Part shown: positions 1 to 11,649 of the stretch, piece by piece
Numbering within the stretch: the stretch's first letter is position 1
How the letters are laid out: the number at the start of each line of letters is the position of its first letter
NCBI GenBank assembly: GCA_032716605.1
Contig: CM064552.1
Span: 5,678,210 to 5,742,209, forward strand
DNA: 64,000 bases
Source: Paralithodes platypus
Taxonomy: Eukaryota > Arthropoda > Malacostraca > Decapoda > Lithodidae
Reading direction: 5' to 3'
Made by a program: the position numbers and the translations under genes
Notes under the pieces: model-generated
Told to the model about the DNA's origin: nothing
The model's database searches: none
The model's input: the letters and a program-made list of their open reading frames with translations, nothing else

Positions 1-86
1 TCCCCCAGTGTTAAACGAGTGACAGGGCCAAAATCAAGGAATTTGCGAGCCAAAATGCATAGACACACGGAGTTTTAAGCAATTTA
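1..86 (-). mobile_element. 3' tail fragment of the window's LINE family
   Basis: Reading the minus strand, this matches the last ~85 bases of the retrotransposon seen in full at 26479-28256 (the 'tgtccaggcattttggctcg' region). It is cut by the window start and carries no coding capacity. Confidence 0.7.
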
Positions 87-349
87 CAATACTATTTTAT
101 TTCCTATAGTGAGCAGAGGGTTTTGGGGAAGATAGATTAGGATAAATGAAAGAATATTAGAATAGTTATAAAAGTATATTTATATTTTGATTGTATTTTT
201 TTCGTTCAAACAACTTAGATCTGATAAAGAAAATCGTAATGGTATATATAAATAAATATAAAGCAAAGATATATATTTTTGACTTGCGATTACTTAAGAA
301 AACTTGAAATATTTATCTTTGTGCAGACAAGGCTTTTTGATTAGTCATG

Positions 350-575
350 AATATTGCCATCAGTATAGTTAAAATTATACTAGTAATGACAGTGACGATA
401 ATATAAAATATATACGGTATAATAGTAAATAAAAATAATGCCATTAATAATAATTATTATAGTAATTATAAATATAGTACTATACGTTATTATTATTAGC
501 AATTATAATAATAATAGAAATAAAGTTAATTATGACTAAAAATAATGAAAATAATAATAGTACTAATAATAAGAA
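350..575. repeat. AT-rich low-complexity (ATT/AAT-rich)
   Basis: Irregular runs of aat/ata/taa triplets with no open frame. The rest of 90-350 is also AT-rich, and I see nothing in it. Confidence 0.7.
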
Positions 576-592
576 TAGCAAAGATTTTTAGG

Positions 593-1038
593 TTAACCCC
601 TTCTGTACCGCCAACGTCTTTTTAATTTTATCCCTCTCCGACATATGACGCGATTTTGAGCCTATTGGGGATACTTTAAAGACTTTGTTACCATCAGGGG
701 TATTTAGAAACCTTTAGTTTAGTTACTTCAACCTCTGCAGTTGTCTTTGAGTTAGTTGTGGGCAGAAAACTAATTTTGGAGAGGTAATTATAAGAGTGAG
801 AGAACTCTATTTCTTACTGCTAATCTGGCAACCTCTGCATCATAAATGCGTGAAAGGGTTAATTGCTGGAGGTCCCTTTTAAACTGCATGCAATCGTCTA
901 ATAGAAACCAGAATAATAGGCTTCGAACTATCTCACTTAACCCTTTATACTACCACAGATCCTTCTCAGACTGCACAAAATCGCCTAAATGTAGCAAGAA
1001 TAATATTTAAAAAACGTCGCCGGTACAGAAGGGGTTAA
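593..1038. mobile_element. MITE family A, long copy (piggyBac-like ends)
   Basis: Starts TTAACCCCTTCTGTACCG and ends CGGTACAGAAGGGGTTAA, so the terminal inverted repeats sit directly inside TTAA. At ~446 bp it is about twice the usual ~215 bp of the family. Interior cttagg.. and 'agacgatttt' modules are degenerate. TTAA targets and CCC-starting ends are the piggyBac habit; no transposase is present. Confidence 0.75.
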
Positions 1039-1249
1039 CCCCTTCAGTACCAGGGACGTCCTTTTCAACACATTCTGGCAACCACTAGACGATTTTTATT
1101 CAGGTTAGGAAGAACCTATAGCAATAATAAGACTCAAAACATCTCGACTAACCCTTTTAACTACCACAGATCTTTCCTTAGCTGCATATTGTCGTGTAAA
1201 TATAGCTAGAATAAAAGATAACACACGTCGCTGGTACTCAATGGGTTAA
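1035..1249. mobile_element. MITE family A, standard copy
   Basis: A ~215-bp palindromic copy from TTAACCCCTTCAGTACC to GGTACTCAATGGGTTAA. It contains the family core: 'agacgattttattcag', 'cttaggaaggacctctagca', then the reverse half 'ccttcctaagctgca..atcgtctaaata'. It shares its left TTAA with the preceding copy. Confidence 0.85.
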
Positions 1250-1371
1250 TATTGGCAGCAGATATTGGGTAGTTTAACCGTAGAATTATTTATGAATATA
1301 TTATAGGTATTTTCTGTATTCAAATGCAGCAAAAATATATGTTATTTAATTCATTCACCACGATGACAGCT

Positions 1372-1470
1372 TTATAGATAGATAGATAGATAGATAGATA
1401 GATCGATAGATAGAGATATATTGATAGATAGATAGATAGATAGATAGATATAGATAGATATATGTACAGG
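1372..1470. repeat. (GATA)n microsatellite
   Basis: About 95 bases of gata/taga units with a few interruptions. Confidence 0.95.
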
Positions 1471-1559
1471 TAGATGCGAGTACCATATACTGTACACCTG
1501 TGTATTGTGACACGTGGGCCACACCTGTTCTCCTACAACAATGGTTCATTTACATACTG

Positions 1560-1917
<358 letters not shown>

Positions 1918-2158
1918 CTACCCAAGAGTGAAACGTTATTCTCAGTCTTTCTTATATTCAACTGCTGAACTCTGGAACTCTCGCCCAGAATCAGTCTTTC
2001 CCTCTTCCTATGACTTCAATTGCTTCAAACTCCGTGTGTCCAGGCATTTTGGCTCCAACGTCCTTTGATTTTGACCCTGAAACTCTTTCAACTCTGGGGG
2101 AGGCATTCGATAAAGGCAGTTCTGCCTTTTGTCTCCCTCGCTCACATAAAAACAAAAA
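1918..2158 (+). mobile_element. LINE 3' tail (plus strand)
   Basis: Carries the LINE C-terminal coding remnant (CCCAAGAGTGAAACG, then 'tctggaactctc') and the non-coding end through 'ttttgtctccctcgctcaca' to an A-run. It is 5'-truncated, with the (CA)n tract abutting it. Confidence 0.8.
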
Positions 2159-2159
2159 A

Positions 2160-2480
2160 ATCTATTCACATACATTCATACATACACATCCGTACACCGC
2201 ATACATATATGTAAATCATCATATGCATATACATACATTCATACATGAACACATACATACACACCTTTACACGCACATACACATGCAATACATACATGTA
2301 GGCACACATACAGTACATATACAGTACAATACGTACATGTACACACACACACACACACACACACATGAATGCACAATCATAGACAAGTGCACAAACACAC
2401 ACACACACATATACACGCACGCACACACACACACACACATAGCTCCACACAGTCATATTATATGCACATTCTCAAGCACA
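2160..2480. repeat. CATA/CACA low-complexity tract
   Basis: Degenerate cata/caca repeats immediately 3' of the LINE tail; probably grown from its A-rich end. Confidence 0.8.
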
Positions 2481-2524
2481 GACACGTAACCCAACCCTTA
2501 ACCCCGTCAGCACCATAACGTAAT

Positions 2525-2739
2525 TTAACCCGTTCAGTACCAGGGACGCCCTTTTCATCACATTCTGGCAACTATTGGACTATTGTATTTAGCTTAGGAA
2601 GGACCTCTAGCAATAATAAGGCTTCAAACTATCTCAACCAACCCTTTTAACTACCACAGATCCTTCCTAAGCTGTAAAATATCGTCTAAATAGAGCTTGG
2701 ATAAAATATAACACACGTCGCTGGTACTCAAAGGGTTAA
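2525..2739. mobile_element. MITE family A
   Basis: TTAACCCGTTCAGTACC to GGTACTCAAAGGGTTAA, ~215 bp, with both core half-palindromes intact. Confidence 0.85.
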
Positions 2740-2843
2740 TCATATTCTGTTTGACATTAGACGATTTCCTTTAGTTGTTTATAATCTACCTATACAAATT
2801 GGGTAACTACAATTTCAACAAAACCTCTTAGTAATATAGGTCC

Positions 2844-3232
2844 TTCTTAAACTGGGTGGGGGGGGTCTTTTAAGGCGAGACAGACTGCTTTTCTGAACCC
2901 CCTTCTCCCTAAAGTTTAGCACCACTAGTTTTGAGATGTTTAGACGTGTTCCATTAGTTTGGGGATTTTATGACCTTTCACCCCATTTCTTTGTCAATAT
3001 TAGGACCCTTCGTGCCATTTAGGTGTCGATTTTTTCCGATAGCGAGCCTGTAATCTTAGGTGGAATCGGCCTTTGGCCGGGAAATTTTTCTACCGATAAA
3101 TGTACAAATCTTTCTTGAAGAGGGTTCTAGGGGGTGTTTTTCTAAGCTTGATGGAGGTCTACCGAGGAAACTAAAAAAATATATGAATAAATGAATTAAT
3201 AGATCAATCAAACAGCCACTGTCCCCTTAAGT
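2844..3232. mobile_element. Repeat family B copy
   Basis: Contains the ordered B modules: 'ccccttctccct', a tagc-accattagttttgaga stretch, 'tttggggattttatgacc', 'taggtgtcgattttttcc', 'tagcgagcctgtaat', 'ttttctaccgataaatgt' and 'gcttgatggaggtct'. Non-coding, probably a non-autonomous DNA element. Confidence 0.7.
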
Positions 3233-3372
3233 GTTCACAATAGCTTGATGAAGGCCTAGGGACTTAAATAGAACTAATATTGTTAATAAAAACTTAAAAT
3301 AATTCGTTCTAACACATGGTAATTCAGTGGGTATGAAAAGGATAGTTAACATGTCCATAATAATCTACCTTA

Positions 3373-3765
3373 AGGGAGCCCACCTCGCTTTTTTGTTCTC
3401 TTTCTCTCACTCTCTCTTTGGCTTGTATCCAATCGGTCCCATTCAGCCTACTGTTTTAAGACGTTTACCCCCATCCAGGTGTCAATATTTTCCTGGCGAG
3501 CGGTGGCGAGCAGGCATATATATATTTTTGCTTTGACAGCAAGCTAAATTTGTACATTTTTCGATAGAAAAATGTCTCCGGCGAAACCGGATTTCTCCAT
3601 ACAATGCTGGCTCGCTTTCGCTCACCAGGAAGAAATCGACATCTGGATGGGGATAAACGTCTTAAAACAGTTGGCTGAATGGGGCCGAATGGATAAAAGC
3701 CAGGGAAAGAGAGAAAAAGAGAGAAAGGTACAAACAAAGCCGGTGACCCCCTTAAGAGAAAGAGG
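3373..3765. mobile_element. Fold-back element family C
   Basis: A large inverted repeat. The left arm (gcttgtatccaatcggtccc ... tggcgagcggtggcgagcag) is repeated as the reverse complement in the right arm (gctggctcgctttcgctcac ... ggccgaatggataaaagcc). The centre is 'tttttcgatagaaaaatgtc', and the ends are 'taagggagcccacc' and 'ggtgacccccttaa'. Confidence 0.8.
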
Positions 3766-3865
3766 ATGACCAGGGTAATCACGAACATCTTTATTTTTCA
3801 ACGTTTCAACTTTTCTTTAAGTCATCATCAGGATCTAAACAAAAATCAAGGAACAATAAGTATTT

Positions 3866-4081
3866 TAACCCCTTGAAGCTCCGATGCGTTTTAGCAGTTA
3901 TATTTTGGCTCTCATTAGACGATTTTATTTAGCTTAGGAAGGATCTGTGGGTAATAAAAGGGTAAATACTATCTCAATCAACCCTCTGACTTCCATATGC
4001 TCTTCCTAATCTGAATTTAATCGTCTAATTAAAGCCAGAAAACCAAAACAGAAGTGCGTCATCGATCCTCAGAGGGTTAAC
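3866..4081. mobile_element. MITE family A' (relative of A)
   Basis: Palindromic ~215-bp element with TTAA..CCCTTGAAGCTCCGATGCG at one end and TGCGTCATCGATCCTCAGAGGGTTAA at the other. The core 'agacgattttatttagctta' is shared with A, but the end subtype differs. Confidence 0.75.
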
Positions 4082-4157
4082 CTAAAATTATTTATACATT
4101 TAAAAAAAATAAGACACTTGGTATATTTTAGTTTAACATGTAAAGATGAAGGACATA

Positions 4158-4395
4158 TAGGACTCAATTGATCACTTGCGAGTTTCAGGCTATAAGGAAG
4201 TTAGAGCTGTAGATATCGATATTTTACAGAATTACCAGCTAAAATATGGTCATAATACATCTATAAATACATAAAACCAAATTTATCATACTTTTAATTC
4301 ATCAGAAACCCACATTATTATTGCATTTCTGTTTAATATCGATGTGTATGGCTCCAACTTCCTTGTAGCCTGAAACTCGCAAGTAGTCAATTACT
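4158..4395. mobile_element. Palindromic element family F
   Basis: Begins 'gatcacttgcgagtttcagg' and ends with its inverted form 'cctgaaactcgcaagtag'. The interior 'gatatcgatattttacaga' is mirrored by 'aatatcgatgtgtatgg'. No coding potential. Confidence 0.75.
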
Positions 4396-4462
4396 CAACA
4401 CATACAGTATATGAAAAAATACGACTTCACTCAGAGAATACCAAAATACAAGTTATATATAC

Positions 4463-4501
<39 letters not shown>

Positions 4502-4502
4502 A
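4463..4502. repeat. A-run followed by (TA)n
   Basis: Poly-A of ~16 then TA dinucleotides. Together with its A-rich flank it may be a relic retroposon tail. Confidence 0.7.
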
Positions 4503-4546
4503 GGTATATTGGAGGTATTGAACCAGGAGAGAAAGGTAAATCACCC

Positions 4547-4849
4547 TTAACCCTTTCTGTAGCTACCATATAAATGTGAATTTGTGTTTTGTTTTTGTGT
4601 GTTCATTGGTTTTTTTCTGTTGTGTTGTGTTGTCCCTATTCGGGCTCTGTCTCGAATCGGCCACCCCCAGACAAAAAAATAAATAATAAATAAATACATA
4701 AATAAAAATAAATAAATAGGGATTGGGCCAGAGTAAATAGATATATAGATAGATAGATAGCTACCATATATCCCTCGTAAGCTTCATAAAATCGTCTAAA
4801 TGTAGCTGATATATAATCTACAAGACGTCGCCGGTACAGAAGGGGTTAA
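4547..4849. mobile_element. MITE family A with an insertion
   Basis: A-type ends: TTAACCCTTTCTGTAGC at the left and GTCGCCGGTACAGAAGGGGTTAA at the right. They flank a ~170-bp insertion (about 4570-4760) holding 'gggctctgtctcgaatcgg' and (AAAT)n, a module also seen near 28460 and 29560. Confidence 0.7.
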
Positions 4850-4861
4850 TACAGCCTCTGA

Positions 4862-5065
4862 TTATATCCCTTTGACTACCAGCGACGTGTGTTACATTTT
4901 ATTCTAGCAATATTTAGGCGACATTTTGCAGTTTAGGAAGGATCTGTGATAGTTAAAAGGGTTGGTTGAGACAGTTTGAAGCTTTATTATTGCTAGAGGT
5001 CCCTCCAAAGCTGAATGAAATCGTCTAATAGTGGCCACAATATGATGAAAAGGACGACCCTGGTA
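4862..5065. mobile_element. Degenerate MITE family A
   Basis: Core halves 'cagtttaggaaggatctgtg' and the reverse 'ctgaatgaaatcgtctaata' are present. The ends are decayed (CCCTTTGACTACCAGCGACG / GACGACCCTGGTATACC). Confidence 0.65.
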
Positions 5066-5159
5066 TACCTTTTTCTTGCCTTTATACATTGTGTATATAG
5101 TGTGTGGCTGTGGACTGGTACACACAGATAAAATACACATATAAATACCGGTACATAAA

Positions 5160-5645
5160 ATAATGAATAAATGCAATTACAATATAAATACTATGCACAA
5201 TAGAGTAGCAAAATATATAAACACTACAGTAATACATAAATTAGAATAAAAAAGAAAAATATATAAGTAAAACGCAAATATAAAATACAAATAATATATG
5301 AATAGAATATAGATAAAATAAAATATAAAACTAAATTAAATAAATATATATAAATAAAAGAAAATATAATAATATATACAAAACATATAACAAATAAAAA
5401 TAATGGAATATAAATAATATAAGTATAAGCAAATAATGTACAGTATATACGGTATATAAATATATATTGTATGCATTTATATATATATATTTATATACAC
5501 AAATATATATATACACATTAATGTAATTAAAAATATGAATAAAATATAAATACAATATACATAAAATATATATATATACATAAATTATATTTAAATTAAA
5601 ATATATATAAAATATATTTAAATGAACATTTATATAATCCAACAT
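5160..5645. repeat. AT-rich low-complexity
   Basis: Long aata/tata tract. The Tyr/Ile-rich antisense open frame here is compositional, not a gene. Confidence 0.8.
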
Positions 5646-5649
5646 TGTC

Positions 5650-5708
5650 GTGTATTTCCCGTTTGATGGGTAAGAGAGGGAGGAATAAGGACGATATATT
5701 AACAACAG

Positions 5709-5764
<56 letters not shown>

Positions 5765-5800
5765 AGAGAGAGAGGAATAAGGACGATATATTAACAACAG

Positions 5801-5849
<49 letters not shown>

Positions 5850-6035
5850 GAGAGAGAGAGGAATAAGGACGATAGATTAACAACAGATGTGTGTATGTGT
5901 GTGTGTGTGGAGAGAGAGAGGAATAAGGACGATAGATTAACAGCAGGTGTGTGTGTGTGTGTGTGTATGTAGGTATGTGTGTGTGTACCTGTGTGTACTT
6001 ATGTGTGTGTGTGTGTGTGTGAGGACAGAGCATAA
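5650..6035. repeat. Compound minisatellite: (TG)n plus GAGA spacer
   Basis: Four copies of a unit made of 'agagagaggaataaggacga' + 'tagattaacaacagatg' + a variable (TG)n run. Confidence 0.9.
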
Positions 6036-6069
6036 TAATGGCATCGCGTGGCTCGACATGTGTGTGAGA

Positions 6070-6090
6070 GAGAGAGAGAGAGAGAGGTAC
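6070..6090. repeat. (GA)n microsatellite
   Basis: Short GA run. Similar GA runs lie at about 6668-6700 and 6748-6764. Confidence 0.9.
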
Positions 6091-6199
6091 AAGGAGTTAC
6101 AAGGAATAGTAGTATCTCAGAAACTTGCGGTCCATTCCTTGAATATACTCGTTGTGGAAGGAGAGAGATTGTTTAGTGCACTACATAATATATTACAGA

Positions 6200-6540
6200 G
6201 TGTGCAAAATACTATCTACTCTCTTCTGGAACTGCTCTACTAAAGAACTGTTTACAACTTCTGAAGGAAGTTTGTTCCAGATAGAACAGATCATAATCTG
6301 AAATTTTTTCCACAAATACTATAATCTATTCGCTGTAAGTAGGCGAGAAATCATGATCTCTATCCTCTGTAACTCAAAAAGGGCTAGAGCAAATTGGCTG
6401 TAAATTCCCACATCTATGCTTTGACTAACTCTTCCCAAATGGTAGAAATATTAGCTTGATTCTTCCAGTATTTTTTAGTTACAGAGGTTAGAGGTCATGA
6501 TTTCTCGCCTACTTGTAGCGAATAGACTATAGTGCTGAAA
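6200..6540. mobile_element. Palindromic element family D (diverged)
   Basis: Contains 'attcgctgtaagtaggcgag' and, ~200 bp later, the inverted 'ctcgcctacttgtagcgaat', flanking 'ctctgtaactcaaaaagggc' modules typical of D. Adjacent sequence (6200-6300) resembles a block at 29260-29345. Confidence 0.7.
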
Positions 6541-6663
6541 CTTGTCAATTCTAACCTCCAGACATGGCTGCGGGTTGTATTCATATTGAGGCTAAACATT
6601 TTGCTATAATCCACATTGCCAAACCCATTAAGTATTTTAAAAACTTCAATGAGCTGACCTCGT

Positions 6664-6667
6664 AGTC

Positions 6668-6705
<38 letters not shown>

Positions 6706-6765
6706 GAATGAGAGTTGATAAAGAGAGAGTTAAAGAGGAAAAGTAAGAGAGAGAGAGAGAGAGTT
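6664..6765. repeat. (GA)n tracts
   Basis: Two GA runs separated by a short unique spacer. Confidence 0.9.
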
Positions 6766-6889
6766 CAGAATCTACCAGAATGAACAGAATCCTCTTGTGT
6801 ATCTTAACCAATAGATGCATTTTGTGCCAGATAATATGGGGAGATGGGTCGTTTTTCTGGTCCACTTTTTTCCTCATGGTTATCCCCAT

Positions 6890-7440
6890 TACTGTTGAGA
6901 TTTTAAGACGTTTGCCCCATTAGTTTGGCGGTTTTAAGACCTTTCACCCCCATTTTTTGTCAATATTGGGACATTTCGTGCTACTTAGGTGTCAATTTTT
7001 TCCTGGCGAGCGATAGCGATCCTGTAATTGTAGGAGGAACCGGCCTTCGGTCGAAACATTTTTCTATCGAACAATGTACAAATTTATCTCGAAGGGGGGT
7101 CTAGAGGATGATTTTTTTAAGCTTGATGAAGGTCTGGGGAGAAAACTAAAAAAATAATAAAAATATAAATATATTAGCAAATTTATATAAGGGGAGACCC
7201 CTTTTCGATATAAATGTGTACAATTTATACCGAAATATTTCCTGGCCAAAGGCCATTTCCTCCAAAATTACAGGGTCGCTATCGCTCGCCAGGAAAAAAT
7301 TGACAACAAAATGTCACTAAAGGTCTTAAAATTCACAGAAATTGGGCGAAATGTCTTAAAATCACCAAACTAACGGGGTGAACGTCTTAAAATCTCAAAA
7401 CTAATGGGGCTAAAGATGAGGGAGAAAGGGGTCAATAACA
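6890..7440. mobile_element. Inverted pair of family B arms
   Basis: The B arm (gtttgccccattagtttggcg to aagcttgatgaaggtctgg) is followed after ~60 bp by an inverted arm (ccaaaggccatttcctcc, then 'agggtcgctatcgctcgcca' to 'gaacgtcttaaaatctc'). The result is a large fold-back structure. Confidence 0.75.
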
Positions 7441-7504
7441 AAAATTATCAAGTGGAAATCTCCCCTTAATTTGGCTCATTGTAATGTATTCATGTTTTTA
7501 ATCA

Positions 7505-7785
7505 GTTTAGGAAGGACGTGTATTTACCCCTTGAGTACCGGTGACGTGCTTTTCATTCTATTCTGGACCATATTTGACGTTCGTATTCAGCTTAGGAAGG
7601 CTCTGTGGTAGCTCAGCGGATTAATGGAGATAGTCTGTAGCCTTTTAATTATCAGAGGTCCTTCCTAAGCCGGATAAAATCATCTAATAGTTGCCAGAAG
7701 ACAATGAAAATGACGTCACCGGTATTGAAAAGGACGTCACCGGTATTGAAAAGGACGTCACCGGTATTGAAAAGGACAATGGAAG
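7505..7785. mobile_element. MITE family A with tandemly repeated end
   Basis: A-type left end (CCCCTTGAGTACCGGTGACG). At the right end the unit 'aaaaggacgtcaccggtatt' occurs about three to four times in tandem. Confidence 0.75.
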
Positions 7786-7883
7786 GAATTTGACGCTATT
7801 TCACATATAATTCAGGTAATTATATTAGGTTTAGGAAGGATTTTTTTTTTTCCTTTTAGAAAGAGGTACAAACGTTCTTGATT

Positions 7884-8097
7884 AACTATTTTAGTACCAG
7901 GTATGTCCTTTTCATCGTATTCTGGGTACTATTAGACGATTCTATTCAGCTTAGGAAGGACTTCTAGCAATAATAAGTCTTCAAAGTATCTCAACCAACC
8001 CCTTGAACTACCACAGATCCTTCCCAAGCTGCTTAATATCGTCTAAATACAGCTAGACTATAATATAACACACGTCGCTGGTACTCAAAGGGTTAAC
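7884..8097. mobile_element. MITE family A
   Basis: TTAACTATTTTAGTACCAGG to GTCGCTGGTACTCAAAGGGTTAA; both core halves are visible. The right half was the donor for the tandem array that follows. Confidence 0.8.
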
Positions 8098-8099
8098 TA

Positions 8100-8655
8100 T
8101 TTTAGTGTGTATGCAAATATTTCACATTTTAATCGTGTTATTGTATTAAGCTTAGGAAGAATGTTTACGAATTAAAGGGGCAAAAACGTTGATTAACCCT
8201 TCCGTAACCAATGACATATAGTCTGGTTATTTTATTCAGCTTAGGAAGAACGTTTATGATTCAAAGGGATACACCGTTCTTGATAAACCCTTTTAGAACC
8301 AATGATATATAGGCCTATTCTGGTTATTTTATTCAGCTTAGGAAGAACGTTTATGATTCAAAAGGCATACACCGTTCTTGATAAACCCTTTTAGAACCTA
8401 TGACTTTCATTCTGGTTAGTTTATTCAACTTAGGAAGAACGTTTATGATTCTTAGGGAAATACCGTTCTAGATTTACCCTTTCTGAACGCATGACTGTAT
8501 TTTGCACATTTTGGTATGGCTATTTATTTCAGCTTAGGAAGAACGTTTATGAATCAAAAAGGTCAACACGTTATTAGCAAACCCCTTACGTATCCTACAT
8601 AGGTATATTTCATTATTATCTGGTTATGTTATTCAGCTTAGGAAGAACGAGGTAT
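8100..8655. repeat. Tandem array of partial family A units
   Basis: Five to six copies of an ~85-110-bp unit with 'ttattcagcttaggaagaac', 'gtttatgattcaaagg' and a 'ccgttcttgataaaccc'-type spacer. Looks like tandem amplification of a MITE half. Confidence 0.8.
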
Positions 8656-8689
8656 TGAAATTGGCTCCCTGTCACTTTTTTTTTTTTTT

Positions 8690-8757
8690 TGGGGGGGGAG
8701 ACACTTGTTACAGGCAGCTTTGTCTTTTGTATCCTTCTTACACATGAAAACAAAGTC
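8690..8757 (+). mobile_element. Short LINE 3'-terminal fragment
   Basis: Contains 'gagacacttgttacaggcag', the terminal LINE module, through 'cacatgaaaacaaa'. Confidence 0.65.
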
Positions 8758-8811
8758 CAAGAGGGAGCTGAAAACTGTTCTTTGAAAAGTGATGATCTCC
8801 AATGTTTTGTA

Positions 8812-9112
<301 letters not shown>

Positions 9113-9254
9113 TTGTATATATTGTTTTCCAAGTAGGTGTCATAACTGATAGGTAAAGAGCATAGACGTTGGTTCATATATAAATATTTGGCATTGAGGT
9201 CCTTCATAAGTGGTGTCTCGGGTGCTGGAGAATTACAATAGGGAGCACTGGCGG

Positions 9255-9279
9255 TTTTTTTTTTTTTTTAAAAGGGAAA

Positions 9280-9341
<62 letters not shown>

Positions 9342-9765
9342 GTATTATTAGTATTATTATATGATTTTATATGTACGCATGTGTGTGTGTGTGAGTGTGT
9401 GTGTGTAAGTGTGTGTGTGTGTATGTGTGTGTGCGTATAGGGATGATGGATTTATAGGGATCGTGTGGTAGGTTGTACAGGTGTGCACGTGTGTGTGAGT
9501 GTGTGTGTGTGTGTGTGTGTATAGGGATGTTAGATCTATAGAGATCGTGTGGAAAACTGCGCAGATGTATGTAAATGTGTGTGTGTGTGTGTGTGATAAT
9601 GTACAGTCCTTTGTCTTCTGTGTGTATGTATGTGTGTGTGTGTGTGTGTGTGACTGTGTGTGTATGTATGTGTGTGTGTATGTGACTGTGTGTGTGTGTG
9701 TGTGTGTAAAGAGAGAGAAAGAGAGAGAGAGAGAGAGAAAGAAAGAAAGAAAGAAAGAGAGATTA
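9255..9765. repeat. Poly-T, (TTA)n, (TG)n and (GA)n tracts
   Basis: Ordered low-complexity runs. The TG part contains two ~115-bp copies with 'atagggatg.tggatttata' and 'gatcgtgtgg' spacers. Confidence 0.9.
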
Positions 9766-9912
9766 TAATACCATAAATAACCCCCCTAACAAATAGCTGC
9801 AACAAATAGCTCTAACAAATGTATCTATCAAATAGTTCTAAATAATAACTCAATATTTATTAAATAACTATATAGGCGTAATGAATAACGATAACAAATA
9901 ACTATGATTATA

Positions 9913-10132
9913 ACCTAACCCCTTCTGTACCGGTGATGTTATTTCCAGTATAGTCTGGCAATTATTAAACGATTTTATGCAGCTTAGGAAGGACGTCTAC
10001 CCATGAAAAGGCTACGGAAAATCTCAATCAATCCTTTTAACCACCATATATCCATCCTAAGCCTCATAAAATCGTCTAAATGTAGCTGAAATCAAAAACA
10101 AAATACGTCACCAGTACAGAAGGGTTTAATAA
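9913..10132. mobile_element. MITE family A
   Basis: TAACCCCTTCTGTACCGGTG to CACCAGTACAGAAGGGTTTAA with intact core halves. Confidence 0.8.
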
Positions 10133-10242
10133 CTAGCTAATCAAATAAATAGAGATAACTAAATAACTAACAAATCAATAACTAAAGAACACATAAGCAA
10201 CACATATCTAATAAATTCTACAAGAAATAGCCCTAACAATAT

Positions 10243-10365
10243 AACAGGCATTTTGGCTCGAAGGTCCCTTGATTTTGGCCCTGTCACTCTTTCAACTCTG
10301 GGGGAGGCACTCGCTACAGGCAGTTCTGCCTTTTGTCTCCCTTACTCACATATAAAAAAAATAGA
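10243..10365 (+). mobile_element. LINE 3' tail fragment
   Basis: Starts at 'caggcattttggctcgaagg' and runs to 'ctcccttactcacata' plus A-rich sequence. The overlapping open frame is not a gene. Confidence 0.8.
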
Positions 10366-10654
10366 TAAAATAAACTACAAAATCCCCCAATACAAGCAAG
10401 CGGGACAACGACACCAAATGCAACTTGGATTAAACCAAAACAAGACGAATACCTCCGCACCTCCCCCCCCCCCCCCGCCCTCCCCACTCACCCACCCAAC
10501 CCGAGCACGTAACTGTACGGAACATTTGCATCGCCCAAACAGAGGAGCGAAATATGCAAATATCGTGAGATATGGAATGCGAGGAAAATAAAGAGAAAGC
10601 GAAAATGTGGAAGTTCAGACCAAAATAAGTAATGAGGCATACAAATAATTCTGA

Positions 10655-10800
10655 TATAGGTTTAGATGCTTATGTTCTGGGTGTGGTGTCCCGAGTTCGA
10701 ATCCCGGGAGGACCATATGCTTTCATTCGTTTATTCAAGTACATTGGGGTTTGTAATTGATGATTAATGTTAAGAACGGGGTGTTACTTATACACACACA
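10655..10800 (+). mobile_element. tRNA-headed SINE-like repeat
   Basis: Contains 'gtttagatgcttatgttctg' and the pol III B-box-like 'gagttcgaatcccggg', followed by the tail 'tcaagtacattggggtttgt'. The same unit occurs at 51070 (+) and 25060-25190 (-). The A-box part is truncated here. Confidence 0.75.
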
Positions 10801-10815
10801 ATGTAGATGAAATAT

Positions 10816-10880
10816 TTAGTTAGTTAAAATAGGACTTCAGAGGCTATCAAACCATCTGGATTATTAAGGGGGGTCACCGG
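10816..10880. mobile_element. Family E fragment abutting a family C end
   Basis: 'taaaataggacttcagaggc' marks family E. It is interrupted at 'ttaaggggggtcaccggc', the terminal sequence of family C. Confidence 0.6.
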
Positions 10881-11099
10881 CTTCTTTAATCATGTATACA
10901 AATAAAAGATAAATAAAAGATAAAGACAGGGCTTATTAGAGAAACAACTTTATATGCAAGTGGTTGTTAAATAAAGGCTTATCCAGGAAAATAAGAAGAG
11001 AACAGCCTACATAATAAGAGAGAGGACACGACCATACTGTATATATAATAATAAAAGCTAAATAAAATAAAATAATAAGGAAATCAATAACTAAACTAA

Positions 11100-11295
11100 A
11101 ATAACCCGTTCTGTACCGGTAACGTCTGTAAAATTTTAGACGATTTTGTTAGGTTTAAGAATGATCTGTGGAAGTAAAAAGGATTAAGTTCGAGGCCTGA
11201 TAAATGCTGGAGGCCCGTTTTAAACTGAATAAAATCGTCTAATAATAGCCAGAATAAAGGTAAAATGAGGGCACCGGTACTGAAAGGGACAATGA
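11100..11295. mobile_element. MITE family A
   Basis: Left end CCCGTTCTGTACCGGTAACG; right end GGGCACCGGTACTGAAAGGG; core halves present but diverged. Confidence 0.7.
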
Positions 11296-11326
11296 GCTAA
11301 TCAAACCCAGATCCAGAAAATAGCCA

Positions 11327-11332
11327 AACAAA

Positions 11333-11362
<30 letters not shown>
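11327..11362. repeat. (AAAT)n microsatellite
   Basis: Nine aaat/aata units. Confidence 0.9.
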
Positions 11363-11363
<1 letters not shown>

Positions 11364-11410
11364 CAAATACATTATAAACAAAAAAACTAATATTTAACAC
11401 TATCTAATTC

Positions 11411-11640
11411 GCGAGAGGGTGTTTTTTTTGTTTAACCTACTCCAGCTTCGCTCCATTAGATCGGGTGATTATAAGACGCTTAACCCCATTCAGTAGTCTT
11501 TTTTTTCTGGGCGAGCGATAGTGAGACTGAGATTTAAGGGTAACCGGGACATTTTGTTAGCAATATATTTATGAATTTAACTTGAAGGGGCGTTTTTAGC
11601 TTGAAGGGGGCTTGGGTAGGCGTTTAATTATTGCTTATTG
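11411..11640. mobile_element. Family B fragment
   Basis: Modules 'gcgagcgatagtgagact' and 'aatttaacttgaaggggcg' in B order. Confidence 0.6.
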
Positions 11641-11649
11641 GGGGGGGGG

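Noticed and set aside
5331..5705. 124-codon Tyr/Ile-rich antisense frame
   Set aside because: AT-rich low-complexity composition only; no homologous copy, splice or start context.
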